NCBI RefSeq assembly: GCF_030252325.1
Contig: NZ_CP126981.1
Location: forward strand, 2,914,001-2,978,000
Origin: Candidatus Mycobacterium wuenschmannii
GTDB taxonomy: Bacteria; Actinomycetota; Actinomycetes; Mycobacteriales; Mycobacteriaceae
Length of the DNA stretch: 64,000 nucleotides
Direction: 5' to 3'
Numbering within the stretch: position 1 is the stretch's first letter; the number at the start of each line of letters is the position of its first letter. Shown here in pieces: positions 41,952-50,660 of the stretch. Under the pieces are notes generated by a model. The model worked only from the letters and a program-made list of their open reading frames with translations, was not told the origin of the DNA and searched no databases. The translations under genes and the position numbers were made by a program.

Positions 41952-43130
41952 TCAGCGGGCGGGCAGCCCCAACACCCGCTGGGCGATGATGTTGCGCTGT
42001 ATCTCCGACGTACCCCCGGCGATGGTGCCGGAGAAGCTGCGGGCGTAGCGCTCGAACCAACTGCCGAAGTAGTGATCGAGGTTCATCGGCTCGTAGGGTC
42101 CGGACATCGCCGGGTGCAACAATCCGTCGGAACCCGCTGCGGACAAAGCGTTTTCGCACGCCTGCCGCTCGGCTTCAGAGCCGAGCAGCTTGAGCACCGA
42201 CAGGGCGGGCACGTCTTCCTCTCCGCGAGAGGCGCGGGCCAGCGCGACCGAACCGAGCAGTCGCAGCGCCTGGCGGTCCATGATCGCTGTCGCGAAATGG
42301 TCGCGCTCGAGGGCACTCGACGGGTGGAAGTCGGTGATGACGTTGTCGAGCCGGTCGGCGAATCCGAGCCACATCATCGTCCGCTCGTGTCCCAGTGAGC
42401 CGTTGGCGACGCCCCAGCCGCCGTTGAGCGGACCGACCAGGTTTTCCGCCGGCACCTTCACGTCCTCGAAGAACACCTCGTTGAAGTCGAGGTTGTCCTG
42501 ACCGCAGATGTCCGGGAAGGGCCGACGCGTCACACCCGGGGTGTCCGTGGGGATGACGAGCGCGCTGATTCCCTTGTGCTTCGGCGCATCTGGATCGGTG
42601 CGCACGAAGGTCAGCAACACGTCGGCGTCGTGCGCGCCCGACGTCCACACCTTCTGTCCGTTGACCACGAAGTGATCGCCGTCGAGCACCGCCTTGGTAC
42701 GCAGCGACGCCAGGTCCGATCCGGCGCTGGGCTCGCTCATGCCCAGCGACGCGGTGATCTCAGCGCGCAGGATAGGGACCGCCCAGCGCTGCTTCTGCTC
42801 GTCGCTGCCGAACGAAATCAGCGACGCGGCAATGATATTGACACCCTGGGGATTGAAGCTGTGATAAATCCGCCGCTTGCACAACTCCTCCAGGTACACG
42901 TACTGCTGCAGGACGGTGGCATTTCGGCCGCCGAATTCCGGCGGCTGAGTGGGCAGCAGCCAGCCGTTGTCGAAGAGCAACCGCTGCCAGCGACGGGCCC
43001 AATCAGGCATGTGCGACACCGATTTCGGTCGCTCCACCGCCTCGGCGGCGGCGGTCGGCACGTGCTGGTCGAGGAACGCGACGAACTCGTCGCGGAAGGC
43101 CTCGACGTCGGGCTCAAAGGTGAGTTGCAC
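41952..43130 (-). CDS. acyl-CoA dehydrogenase (FadE), larger subunit of a pair
   Basis: A 392-residue flavoprotein that introduces a double bond into acyl-CoA. FAD-binding motifs are ITASLGMSEPSAGSDLASLR and FVVNGQKVWTSGA. The C-terminus FSGTIAGGTSEIQRNIIAQ with RVLGLP is canonical. Its neighbour at 43114 is a shorter ACAD, and the two overlap by 17 bp. Such paired genes in sterol catabolism (for example FadE26/27 or ChsE1/E2) form alpha2beta2 enzymes, so a heterotetramer is likely. GTG 43130 follows GAGGAG. The class-1 operator at 44157 probably controls the pair. Confidence 0.92.
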   Translation of the reverse strand: MQLTFEPDVEAFRDEFVAFLDQHVPTAAAEAVERPKSVSHMPDWARRWQRLLFDNGWLLPTQPPEFGGRNATVLQQYVYLEELCKRRIYHSFNPQGVNIIAASLISFGSDEQKQRWAVPILRAEITASLGMSEPSAGSDLASLRTKAVLDGDHFVVNGQKVWTSGAHDADVLLTFVRTDPDAPKHKGISALVIPTDTPGVTRRPFPDICGQDNLDFNEVFFEDVKVPAENLVGPLNGGWGVANGSLGHERTMMWLGFADRLDNVITDFHPSSALERDHFATAIMDRQALRLLGSVALARASRGEEDVPALSVLKLLGSEAERQACENALSAAGSDGLLHPAMSGPYEPMNLDHYFGSWFERYARSFSGTIAGGTSEIQRNIIAQRVLGLPAR

Positions 43131-44124
43131 GGTACTCCTCGGTAACCCTCGCGCGGTGCTCGGCGGTTCCGCCGAGCATCAGCTCGCCGGCCTTCGCTCG
43201 TTTGAGGGCGAACTGCAGATCGTTCTCCCAGGTGAAGCCCATCGCGCCGAAGAGCTGCAGGCCGTGCCGGAAAACCAACGACTGGCATTCGCCCGCACCG
43301 GCTTTCGCCATCGCGGCAGCCAGTCGGCGGCGCGGGTCGTTACCGGCGATCGTCAGCGCGGAGTAGTAGGCCAGCGCCCGGGCCCGCTCGATGGCGACGT
43401 GCATATCGGCCGCCTTGTGCTGGACCGCCTGGAACGACCCGATCGCCACCCCGAACTGTTGCCGACTACGGACATGGTCGAGCACCAGGTCCAGAATGCG
43501 TTGGCACGCTCCGACCATGGTGATCGCCATCCCCATCAGCGCGACGTGATGCGCGGCCTCGGTGTCGACCCGCACACGGGCGGCGTCGGGCAGACGCAGC
43601 CCGTCGAAGGTCAGGTCGGCGACGTGCAGCACCGGGTCGAGCACCGCGCTGCGGCGCGTGGACAACTGCCCGCCCGCATCGCCGGTGTCGACGACGAACA
43701 CCGCGGCGTCGGTGACGACGGCCAACCGCTCCGCACGATCGCCGTCCAGCACGTGCCGTGCGGTGCCGTCCAGCACCCACTCGTCGCCGTCTCGGTGCGC
43801 GCTGATCCCGCCGTAGACGGCGGTGCCGGACGCCTGCGGGTCGAAACGCTCCCCGACCAGCGGCGCGTACTGGGTCATAGTCGCCAGGAACGGGGTCGGG
43901 TCCGTGGCGCGCCCCAGCTCTTCGAGGACAATGGCCAGTTCGACGGCGTTCTCGGCGTCGCTCATCTCGGTCCAGCCGTGCTCGCGGTAGGCCTTCCAGA
44001 CCGGTGCGGGGTCGGTGCCGTCCTCGGCTATGGCCCTGACCAGTGACGGAGGGCATTGCTTACCGACCGCGTCGCGCACGGTTTCTTGCCAGAGCCGCTG
44101 ATCGGCGTCGAATTCCAGCAGCAT
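43114..44124 (-). CDS. acyl-CoA dehydrogenase (FadE), smaller subunit of a pair
   Basis: A 336-residue ACAD-fold protein. It has the helical N-terminus (FDADQRLWQETVRDAVGKQC), a beta domain that is shortened, and a C-terminal domain with HGLQLFGAMGFTWENDLQFA. The usual GGTSEIQ ending is replaced by LMLGGTAEHRARVTEEY, which suggests loss of part of the active site, as in the partner subunits of heteromeric ACADs. ATG 44124 has GAAGGAG upstream; the much longer open frame is rejected as it crosses the divergent promoter. A class-1 operator lies 33-51 bp upstream. Confidence 0.88.
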   Translation of the reverse strand: MLLEFDADQRLWQETVRDAVGKQCPPSLVRAIAEDGTDPAPVWKAYREHGWTEMSDAENAVELAIVLEELGRATDPTPFLATMTQYAPLVGERFDPQASGTAVYGGISAHRDGDEWVLDGTARHVLDGDRAERLAVVTDAAVFVVDTGDAGGQLSTRRSAVLDPVLHVADLTFDGLRLPDAARVRVDTEAAHHVALMGMAITMVGACQRILDLVLDHVRSRQQFGVAIGSFQAVQHKAADMHVAIERARALAYYSALTIAGNDPRRRLAAAMAKAGAGECQSLVFRHGLQLFGAMGFTWENDLQFALKRAKAGELMLGGTAEHRARVTEEYRATHL

Positions 44125-44156
44125 TCCGGCCAGCTCCTTCGCTCGTTCAACGTGCC

Positions 44157-44175
44157 GTGAGAATACTATTCTCTT
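44157..44175. promoter_or_regulatory. class-1 operator GTGAGAAT-N3-ATTCTCTT
   Basis: GTGAGAATACTATTCTCTT keeps GAGAAT and ATTCTC exactly and differs from the site at 13752 only in the centre and outermost bases. It sits in the divergent promoter between the ACAD pair (start 44124) and the dehydrogenase at 44248, so it could control both directions. Confidence 0.65.
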
Positions 44176-44247
44176 AATAGCACAGTGACAATCTCGCTCC
44201 GACTGCGCCACTTGCGCGCGCACGGCCCGAGGAGGCAGGCAGCGATC

Positions 44248-45138
44248 ATGGACATCGGGTTTATCGGGTTGGGCCACATGGGTTTTCCAATGGCGCGGCG
44301 GCTGCTCGAGGCGGGCCACGACGTCGTGGCCTACGACACCCGTGCGGAGGCCGTCGATCGTCTGGTCGCCCTCGGCGCTCGAGCGGCCGCCTCCCCGCCG
44401 CAGGTCGCAACCCGCGCCGAGACCGTGCTGGCCAGCCTGCCGTCCCCGCAGGTAGCACTCGAGGTGGCCGCGGGCGTCGCCGCCGGTGACCGGGTCGTGC
44501 GTTACGTCGACCTGTCGACGATCGGCAGTGCCACCGCGGCGCGCATCCACGAACTGCTGGCCGCGCACGACATCGCCGCGATCGACTGCCCGGTCAGCGG
44601 CGGAGTCGGCGGCGCCGAGGCTGGAACCCTCGCACTGATGGTGTCGGGACCTCACCCGGAATTCGAGATACTGCGCCCGGTGCTGGAAACGCTGGGCCGA
44701 CCGATGCACGTCGGCGAGCAACCCGGCTCGGCACAGACGATGAAACTGATGAACAACATCCTGGCCGCCACCGTTATGGTCGCGACATCGGAAGTCGTTG
44801 TGATGGGCGCGAAGTCGGGCCTCGACCCGCAGGTGATGATCGATGTGCTGAACGCGGGGTCGGGCGCGACGAGCGCCAGCCGGGACAAATTCCCCCGGTC
44901 GATTCTGCCGCGCACATTCGACTACGGCTTCGCCACCGGGCTGATGGTCAAGGACGTCCGGCTGTATCTCGAGGAGGCGCGGGCGCTCGAGGCCCCGGTC
45001 GCGATCGCCGAGGCCGTCGCGGGCCTCTGGGAGACCACCCTCGAGGACGAGGGTGCCGACTCCGATTTCACCTCCGCGATCAAGCCGCTCGAACGGGCCG
45101 CCGGAGTCACCTTCGGGCTCCGCAAACCGGGAGAATGA
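44248..45138 (+). CDS. beta-hydroxyacid dehydrogenase (3-hydroxyisobutyrate dehydrogenase family), copy 1
   Basis: A 296-residue NAD(P)-dependent enzyme. The nucleotide-binding motif is IGFIGLGHMGFPMARRLLE. The substrate-binding motif is DCPVSGGVGGAEAGTLAL and the catalytic lysine is in MKLMNNILAA. The family oxidises 3-hydroxyacids or reduces semialdehydes. ATG 44248 is chosen because GAGGAGG is upstream; the upstream frame start at 44185 lies beside the operator. It leads a plus-strand set with two amidohydrolases, a Rieske protein and a hydrolase. Two further family members are at 53462 and 54277. Confidence 0.9.
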   Translation: MDIGFIGLGHMGFPMARRLLEAGHDVVAYDTRAEAVDRLVALGARAAASPPQVATRAETVLASLPSPQVALEVAAGVAAGDRVVRYVDLSTIGSATAARIHELLAAHDIAAIDCPVSGGVGGAEAGTLALMVSGPHPEFEILRPVLETLGRPMHVGEQPGSAQTMKLMNNILAATVMVATSEVVVMGAKSGLDPQVMIDVLNAGSGATSASRDKFPRSILPRTFDYGFATGLMVKDVRLYLEEARALEAPVAIAEAVAGLWETTLEDEGADSDFTSAIKPLERAAGVTFGLRKPGE

Positions 45139-45145
45139 TATTATC
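45131..45145. promoter_or_regulatory. near class-1 site GAGAAT-GAT-ATTATC
   Basis: One mismatch from the core of the site at 13752. It overlaps the stop codon of the dehydrogenase gene and lies about 180 bp upstream of the amidohydrolase at 45324. The match could partly be chance, but the 185-bp gap suggests a promoter here. Confidence 0.4.
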
Positions 45146-45323
45146 GCGTGCGTAGAACAGCACTTTCAGCTGGTTGCTTCGATTGTGGTCACTAGCAGGC
45201 GCGATGAATAATCGAAATGCTTACGGGAACCCTGTTGATTAGCGGCGCGCCGAGATGTTAGTTTCGCTAGCAGACTGCTCGCGCCCTCGACGCAGTCTTC
45301 CCTGCTCGCGAAGGATGGTGTAG

Positions 45324-46415
45324 GTGATCGAGCACCCGGACGGGACACGCACGCCGCTGATCGACGCGAGCGTGCACATCTTCTTCTCGTCCAACAAGGA
45401 GCTGCGCTCGGTACTGCGCGAGCCGTTCAAGAGTCGCGGGTTCCCCGACTACGAGATGGACTGGTACGGCGCGCCGGGCGGAGAGTACGCGCCCAAGACC
45501 CGCGGACCCGAACGTCAGTACCCCGGCTCGGACCCGGATTTCGTTGGCAATGAGCTTTTTTCGAATCGTGGCGTGGATGTCGCGGTGCTACATCCGATGG
45601 CGCGTGGCATCATGCCTGACCGCCACCTCGGCAGCGCCCTGCACGCCGCGCACAACGAGATGATGGTGTCGAAGTGGTTGGAGCACAGCCACTTCGGCGA
45701 CCGTTTCCGCGGCACGATCCGGGTGAACCCCGACGACATCGCCGGCGCGCTGAAAGAAATCGAGAAATGGCGTTCGCACCCCCGGGTGGTGCAGATCGGG
45801 GTGCCGCTGCAGTCCCGGGAGTTGTACGGGAAGCCGCAGTTCTGGCCGCTGTGGGAGGCCGCCGTCGACGCGGGCCTGCCGGTTGCCGCGCACATCGAGG
45901 TCGGCTCGGGCATCGCCAATCCGCCCACCCCGAACGGCAATACCCGCGTCTACGAGCATTACGTGAGCTTCATGGCGCTGAACTTCCTGTACCACCAGAT
46001 GAACATGATCGCCGAGGGCGTCTTCGAGCGCTTTCCGGGGCTGAAGTTCGTCTGGGGCGACGGCGCCGCAGACTTCATCACGCCGTTCATGTGGCGGATG
46101 GACACCTTCGGCCGGCCGCACCTCGAGCAAACGCCGTGGGCACCCAAGATCCCCAGCGACTATCTACCGGGGCACATCTACTTCGTCCAGGGCAGCCTCG
46201 ACGGGCCCGGCGACGCGGATTTCGCGGGCGAGTGGTTCGGCTTCACCGGTAAGGAAGACATGGTGATGTTCGGCTCGAGCTACCCGCACTGGCAGCTCGG
46301 CGACATGACCAAACTGCCCAAGGCACTGTCCCCCGAGCAGCGGGAGAAGCTGTGCTGGCGCAATGCAGCCAACCTCTACGGGATCGACATTTCGGCCGAT
46401 CTCGCGGCCGGCTAG
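45324..46415 (+). CDS. amidohydrolase family 2 protein, copy B
   Basis: A 363-residue TIM-barrel metalloenzyme. The N-terminal metal segment is LIDASVHIFFSS (D-x-x-x-H). Further features are AAHIEVGSGI, the histidine/tyrosine region NTRVYEHYVSFMALNF and the late GSSYPHWQLGD motif, where the usual aspartate before YPHW is serine. That change may alter metal binding or catalysis compared with copy C (SSDYPHW). GTG 45324 is the start. It is followed 41 bp later by copy C, and both resemble each other in length and layout. Decarboxylase or ring-cleavage hydrolase activity is possible. Confidence 0.86.
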   Translation: MIEHPDGTRTPLIDASVHIFFSSNKELRSVLREPFKSRGFPDYEMDWYGAPGGEYAPKTRGPERQYPGSDPDFVGNELFSNRGVDVAVLHPMARGIMPDRHLGSALHAAHNEMMVSKWLEHSHFGDRFRGTIRVNPDDIAGALKEIEKWRSHPRVVQIGVPLQSRELYGKPQFWPLWEAAVDAGLPVAAHIEVGSGIANPPTPNGNTRVYEHYVSFMALNFLYHQMNMIAEGVFERFPGLKFVWGDGAADFITPFMWRMDTFGRPHLEQTPWAPKIPSDYLPGHIYFVQGSLDGPGDADFAGEWFGFTGKEDMVMFGSSYPHWQLGDMTKLPKALSPEQREKLCWRNAANLYGIDISADLAAG

Positions 46416-46456
46416 TCGCAGAATAGAAGCAACCCAGGGAGAGCGAGGAGATCGAG

Positions 46457-47602
46457 ATGACGCTGACCCATTCGCAAGAGCGTGTACCGGCTGCGGAGCG
46501 CATCGCCGTCCGCTGCGTCGACTCGGACGTCCACCCGGCGCCCAAACGCGGCGAGCTCACCCCGTATATCCCGGAGCCGTGGCGCAGCAAGTACTTCCTC
46601 AACCGGGACGTCGGCGAGCAGATCTATTACGACGCCCCCGATTACGCGCACAGCTATGCGATGCGCATCGACGCCTTCCCCAAAGACGGTGAATTCGCCT
46701 GCAGTGACCCGGACATGGCGTTCCGGCAGCTGATCATGGAGGCGGGTTCGGACATCGCGATCCTGGAACCCGCGGCCTACCCGGCCCGTCTTCCCGAGGC
46801 GCAGCACGCCATGTCGGCGGCGCTCAACGAATGGCAGGCACATCACTGGCTCGACAGCCACAACAACTGGCACGAGCGGTGGCGCGGCTCGATCTGCGCG
46901 GCCATCGAGGAGCCGGAGGAATCGGTCCGCGAGATCGAGAAGTGGGCCGGACACCCCTTCATGGCGCAGATCCTGATCAAGGCCGAGCCGCGGCCGTCGT
47001 GGGGCAACCCGAAGTACGACCCGATCTGGGCCGCCGCCACAAAGGCCGACATGCCGGTGAGCTGCCACCTGTCGCGCAGCCAGTTCGACGAGCTGCCCGC
47101 CCCGCCGGTCGGCTACCCGAGCTACAACCACGACTTCATGGTCACGTACTCGCTGCTGGCCGCGAACCAGGTGATGAGCCTGATCTTCGACGGCGTCTTC
47201 GACCGCTTCCCGACGCTGCACATCGTGTTCGTGGAGCACGCGTTCAGTTGGATCCTGCCGCTGATGTGGCGAATGGACGCGATCTACGAAGCGCGCAAGT
47301 CCTGGCTGGACATCAAGCGCAAGCCGTCGGAGTACGTCAAGGAGCACATCAAGTTCACCACGCAGCCGCTCGACTACCCGGAGGACAAGACCGAGTTGAC
47401 GCGCGCGCTGGAGTGGATGGAGTGCGAGAAGATCCTGCTGTTCTCCTCCGATTACCCGCACTGGACGTTCGACGACCCGCGCTGGCTGGTCAAGCACCTG
47501 CCCAAGCACGCCCGGGACGCCGTCATGTACAAGAACGGCATTGCGACGTACCACCTTCCGGAGACGGTCCCCGTCCTCGAGGGTCAAGTCCGGGTGCTCT
47601 GA
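46457..47602 (+). CDS. amidohydrolase family 2 protein, copy C
   Basis: A 381-residue metal-dependent hydrolase or decarboxylase of the same family as copies A and B. The N-terminal motif is RCVDSDVHPAPKRGEL (D-x-D-x-H), the middle includes MPVSCHLSRSQFDEL, and the C-terminal catalytic motif is LLFSSDYPHWTFDD with the aspartate intact. ATG 46457 has GGGAGAGCGAGGAG upstream. Its stop is 1 bp before the Rieske TTG start, so the Rieske gene is probably coupled to it. An operon 45324-48876 is likely. Confidence 0.88.
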   Translation: MTLTHSQERVPAAERIAVRCVDSDVHPAPKRGELTPYIPEPWRSKYFLNRDVGEQIYYDAPDYAHSYAMRIDAFPKDGEFACSDPDMAFRQLIMEAGSDIAILEPAAYPARLPEAQHAMSAALNEWQAHHWLDSHNNWHERWRGSICAAIEEPEESVREIEKWAGHPFMAQILIKAEPRPSWGNPKYDPIWAAATKADMPVSCHLSRSQFDELPAPPVGYPSYNHDFMVTYSLLAANQVMSLIFDGVFDRFPTLHIVFVEHAFSWILPLMWRMDAIYEARKSWLDIKRKPSEYVKEHIKFTTQPLDYPEDKTELTRALEWMECEKILLFSSDYPHWTFDDPRWLVKHLPKHARDAVMYKNGIATYHLPETVPVLEGQVRVL

Positions 47603-47603
47603 G

Positions 47604-47993
47604 TTGCCAGACGAAGTCGAGCCGCGTCTCGCGCAGGGACGCGAGCACATTGTCGCGACCGTCGACGAGATTCCTTCGGGGAAGCACAAATTGGTGCCGA
47701 TCGGCCGGCATGGCGTCGGCGTGTACAACGTCAACGGGACCTTCTACGCAATCGCGAATTACTGCCCACATCAAGGTGGTCCGCTGTGCTCCGGGCGTGC
47801 CCGCGGGCGCACGATCGTAGATGAGACGGCACCGGGTGACGCGGTGATGGTGCGCGACAAGGAGTACATCTACTGCCCCTGGCATCAGTGGGGCTTCGAG
47901 TTGGCGACCGGCACCACCGCGGTCAAGCCGGAGTGGAGCATCCGCACCTATCCGGTGCGAGTCGTCGGTAACGACGTCTTGGTGCAGGCCTGA
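47604..47993 (+). CDS. stand-alone Rieske [2Fe-2S] ferredoxin-like protein
   Basis: A 129-residue Rieske protein. Cluster ligands are in NYCPHQGGPLC (Cys and His) and YCPWHQWGFELATG (Cys and His), the bipartite CxH...CxxH pattern. It has no catalytic oxygenase domain, so it is either the ferredoxin of a Rieske oxygenase encoded elsewhere or an electron carrier for the local enzymes. TTG 47604 is the most likely start, right after the amidohydrolase stop; no in-frame ATG or GTG lies before the domain. It is followed 16 bp later by an alpha/beta hydrolase. Confidence 0.85.
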   Translation: MPDEVEPRLAQGREHIVATVDEIPSGKHKLVPIGRHGVGVYNVNGTFYAIANYCPHQGGPLCSGRARGRTIVDETAPGDAVMVRDKEYIYCPWHQWGFELATGTTAVKPEWSIRTYPVRVVGNDVLVQA

Positions 47994-48009
47994 TCGAGAA
48001 GGGGAATCT

Positions 48010-48876
48010 GTGTCTTCGCTTGAGGTGAACGGCGGCAAGGTCGTCTACGAAATCCTCGGTGAGTCAGGTGATCTCATCGCGCTGACGCCTGGTGGTCGGT
48101 TCAGCAAGGAGATCCCCGGGTTGCGCCCGCTGGCCGAGGCGCTGGCCGCCGGGGGCTACCGCGTACTGCTGTGGGACCGGCCCAACTGCGGCGCTTCCGA
48201 CGTGCAGTTCTACGGGCAGAGCGAGTCACACATGCGCGCTGAGACGCTGCACAAGCTGGTGACCGGGCTGGGGTTCGAACGGTGCATCCTGGCCGGCGGG
48301 TCCGGCGGCGCACGGGATTCCATGCTGACCACCATGCTCTACCCCGAGATGGTGGAGAAGCTCGTGGTGTGGAACATCGTCGGCGGCATCTACGGCACGT
48401 TCGTGCTCGGCTCGTACTACATCGTGCCGAACATCCTCGCGGTGCGCGGCAGCGGCATGGCGGGCGTGGCCAAAGTCCAGGAGTGGCAGGAGCGCATCGC
48501 CGAGAATTCGGCCAACGAGCAGCGGATCCTCGACTTCGACGCCGACGAATTCCTCAAGCTGATGCTGCGCTGGCTCAACGCCTTCGTCTCGAAGCCTGGC
48601 CAGACGATTCCGGGTGTCGACGACGAGATGTTCGACCGAATCAGGGTCCCCACCTTGATTATTCGGGGCGGCGAGAACGACATGGATCATCCGAAGCGGA
48701 CCTCGTTGGAGGTCAGCTGCCTCATCAAGGGATCCAAGCTGATCGACCCACCGTGGCCGGAAGACGCCTGGGAGCGCGCCTCCGAGGAGCGCGCGCAGGG
48801 AAAAGTCAAGCGCTTCAACATGTTCGACACCTGGGTGCAGGCCGCCCCGGCCATCCTGGAGTTCCTGGGGTCGTGA
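48010..48876 (+). CDS. alpha/beta hydrolase, copy 1
   Basis: A 288-residue alpha/beta-fold hydrolase. The nucleophile elbow is LAGGSGGARDS, with serine in G-x-S-x-G. The oxyanion region is ALTPGGRFSKEIPG and the late segment PTLIIRGGENDMDHP carries the acid residue. The closing histidine is not obvious, since the C-terminal region lacks a clear GH motif. It is last in the set that begins with amidohydrolase copy B. C-C bond hydrolases of meta-cleavage products belong to this fold, which would suit a ring-degradation role, but an esterase is equally possible. Confidence 0.86.
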   Translation: MSSLEVNGGKVVYEILGESGDLIALTPGGRFSKEIPGLRPLAEALAAGGYRVLLWDRPNCGASDVQFYGQSESHMRAETLHKLVTGLGFERCILAGGSGGARDSMLTTMLYPEMVEKLVVWNIVGGIYGTFVLGSYYIVPNILAVRGSGMAGVAKVQEWQERIAENSANEQRILDFDADEFLKLMLRWLNAFVSKPGQTIPGVDDEMFDRIRVPTLIIRGGENDMDHPKRTSLEVSCLIKGSKLIDPPWPEDAWERASEERAQGKVKRFNMFDTWVQAAPAILEFLGS

Positions 48877-48881
48877 TGGGG

Positions 48882-49349
48882 CTATACCGTGTGGATGCGG
48901 ACCTCGCAGTTGAGCGAGGCCTCCAGCGCAGTGTGGACCCGGCTCTCGGGGACGCGGTCGAGGTCGACTTCTCGCAGCGTCACGTCGACGATGTCGAAGC
49001 CGTCGTCGCCAGGGGTGCGGAGGATCTCGCCGGTGAGCCCGAATCCGGCCAGCACGCCGTGCGCATCGTCATCGGTCCCCCGGCTGACGAAAGTGATGAC
49101 ACCGGGCACCGGGGTGGTCGCAAAAGCGTTGGCGCACAGCTTGATCGCCGCGTGCGTGGCGGCGTCGGCATCCTCACTACTGATCAACAGCTCCACCTCG
49201 CGACGGCCCACGGGCATCGCCCCGAGGTCTTTGGCGATCACGCCGCCACTGCCCACGCTGTCGAGGAGAGCCGCCATGCCATCGTTTAGCCGCGCGGGCG
49301 TCAGCACGTTCTCGGGGTCGACGTTGATGCGCACGACTGCGGTTCGCAT
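48882..49349 (-). CDS. conserved hypothetical protein (155 aa)
   Basis: A soluble 155-residue protein with no family I can name. It starts MRTAVVRINVDPENVLTPAR and contains VGRREVELLISSEDADAATH and VPESRVHTALEASLNCEVRI. The alternation of strands and helices suggests a ferredoxin-like or alpha/beta fold. ATG 49349 gives a compact protein; the much longer open frame upstream is antisense to the NuoF-like gene and is rejected. It is divergent from that gene with 36 bp between starts and convergent with the hydrolase at 48010, so it may share regulation with the NuoF-like operon. Confidence 0.7.
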   Translation of the reverse strand: MRTAVVRINVDPENVLTPARLNDGMAALLDSVGSGGVIAKDLGAMPVGRREVELLISSEDADAATHAAIKLCANAFATTPVPGVITFVSRGTDDDAHGVLAGFGLTGEILRTPGDDGFDIVDVTLREVDLDRVPESRVHTALEASLNCEVRIHTV

Positions 49350-49385
49350 GCACGTAAGCCTAACCGCGACGGCGGAGCTCAGCTG

Positions 49386-50660
49386 ATGGCGACCACCGCC
49401 GCGACGCCGATCACGCTCGGCACCTCGCCCGGCCTGACCCCCCGACTGCTGACTCAGGCCGGCCGCGAAGACCTCGCGGCCTACGGCGGCTACCAACCGC
49501 TGACCATCGACCTGCTCGACGAGGTCGAGGCCAGTGGCTTGCTCGGGCGGGGCGGGGCCGGCTTTCCGTTCGCGGTGAAGGCGCGCGCGGTCCGCGATAA
49601 CGGACGAGTCGCCGGTGGCGCGGTCGTCGTCGCCAACGGCGAGGAGGGCGAACCGGCGTCGATCAAGGACCGCTGGCTGCTGCGCAACCGGCCGCATCTG
49701 ATCCTCGACGGCCTCCGGCTGGCCGCCGCGATGGTCGGCGCCGACCGCGCGTACGTCTATGTGTCCGACGCGGATTCGGCACGCAGCGTGGAATCCGCCC
49801 TGGCCGAACTCGGGACGGATGCCCTCGGCGGGGTCGCCGTCGAGGTCTACACCGTCGAGGCGGGCTACGTGGCCGGAGAGGAGACCGCGGCGGTGCGCGC
49901 GCTCAACGGTGGACCCGTCAAACCGACGGACAAGCCACCGCGGCCATTCCAGGAGGGCGTCGACGGTCTGCCGACACTGGTGAGCAACGTGGAAACGCTG
50001 GCCGGCCTTCCGTTCGTGCAGCAGCACGGAGCGGCAGAGTTCCGCTCGCTCGGCACCTCGGACTCGCCGGGCAGCTTCCTGGTGACGCTTACCGGGGCCG
50101 GCCACGCACCCGCACTCTACGAGCTTCCCCACGGCCTGTCGTTCACCGATCTGCTTGCACTGCGTGGCATTTCGCCAGATCAGGTGCAAGCGGTACTGAT
50201 GGGTGGCTACTTCGCCGGACTGCTCGACCGTGCCGTGCTCGACGCCACGCTCGACCACGAAGCGCTCCGCGCACTCGGCAGTGGGCTGGGTAACGGTGCG
50301 ATCAGCGTGATCACCGACGACTGCCCGCTCGCCGTGGCCGCCTCGGTGTTGGCGTACTTCGACCGCGAGAATGCCGGACAGTGCGGGTCGTGCTTCAACG
50401 GAACGGCGGCGATGGCCGCGGTCGCCGGGGCCCTGCGCGACGGCGCCGCCACCGAGGACGACGTGGCCCGGTTGCGCCGCTGGTCGGTGGTGCTGCGCGG
50501 TCGCGGGGCCTGCGCCACGCTGGACGCCGCGACCAACATCGCCGCGAGCCTGCTGAGCCACTTCCCCGACCTGGTCCAGAGTCACCTCGACAACAGTTGC
50601 CAGACATGCCAATCGGGCGCTTTCACCGGTGACCGCCCCTACCAGGTGGAGGCGCTGTGA
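49386..50660 (+). CDS. NuoF-like NADH:acceptor flavoprotein (orphan complex-I F-subunit homologue)
   Basis: A 424-residue protein of the NuoF/HoxF/51-kDa family. The FMN/NADH glycine-rich motif is GLLGRGGAGFPFAVK, followed by VVVANGEEGEPASIKDRWLL, YVAGEETAAVRALNGG and LPTLVSNVETLAGLP; an SLBB-like part and the iron-sulphur domain follow. The cluster motif is GQCGSCFNG, so the third cysteine of the standard CxxCxxC is replaced by glycine; RGACATL and a C-terminal CQTC add cysteines. No other nuo genes are near. The gene overlaps a ferredoxin by 4 bp, so it is likely an NADH:ferredoxin reductase for the P450 systems here. It is first in a six-gene operon. Confidence 0.88.
   Translation: MATTAATPITLGTSPGLTPRLLTQAGREDLAAYGGYQPLTIDLLDEVEASGLLGRGGAGFPFAVKARAVRDNGRVAGGAVVVANGEEGEPASIKDRWLLRNRPHLILDGLRLAAAMVGADRAYVYVSDADSARSVESALAELGTDALGGVAVEVYTVEAGYVAGEETAAVRALNGGPVKPTDKPPRPFQEGVDGLPTLVSNVETLAGLPFVQQHGAAEFRSLGTSDSPGSFLVTLTGAGHAPALYELPHGLSFTDLLALRGISPDQVQAVLMGGYFAGLLDRAVLDATLDHEALRALGSGLGNGAISVITDDCPLAVAASVLAYFDRENAGQCGSCFNGTAAMAAVAGALRDGAATEDDVARLRRWSVVLRGRGACATLDAATNIAASLLSHFPDLVQSHLDNSCQTCQSGAFTGDRPYQVEAL

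Noticed and set aside
49350..50612. N-terminal extension of the 155-residue hypothetical gene
   Set aside because: The extension is antisense to the NuoF-like gene and has no recognisable domain; ATG 49349 gives a compact protein.
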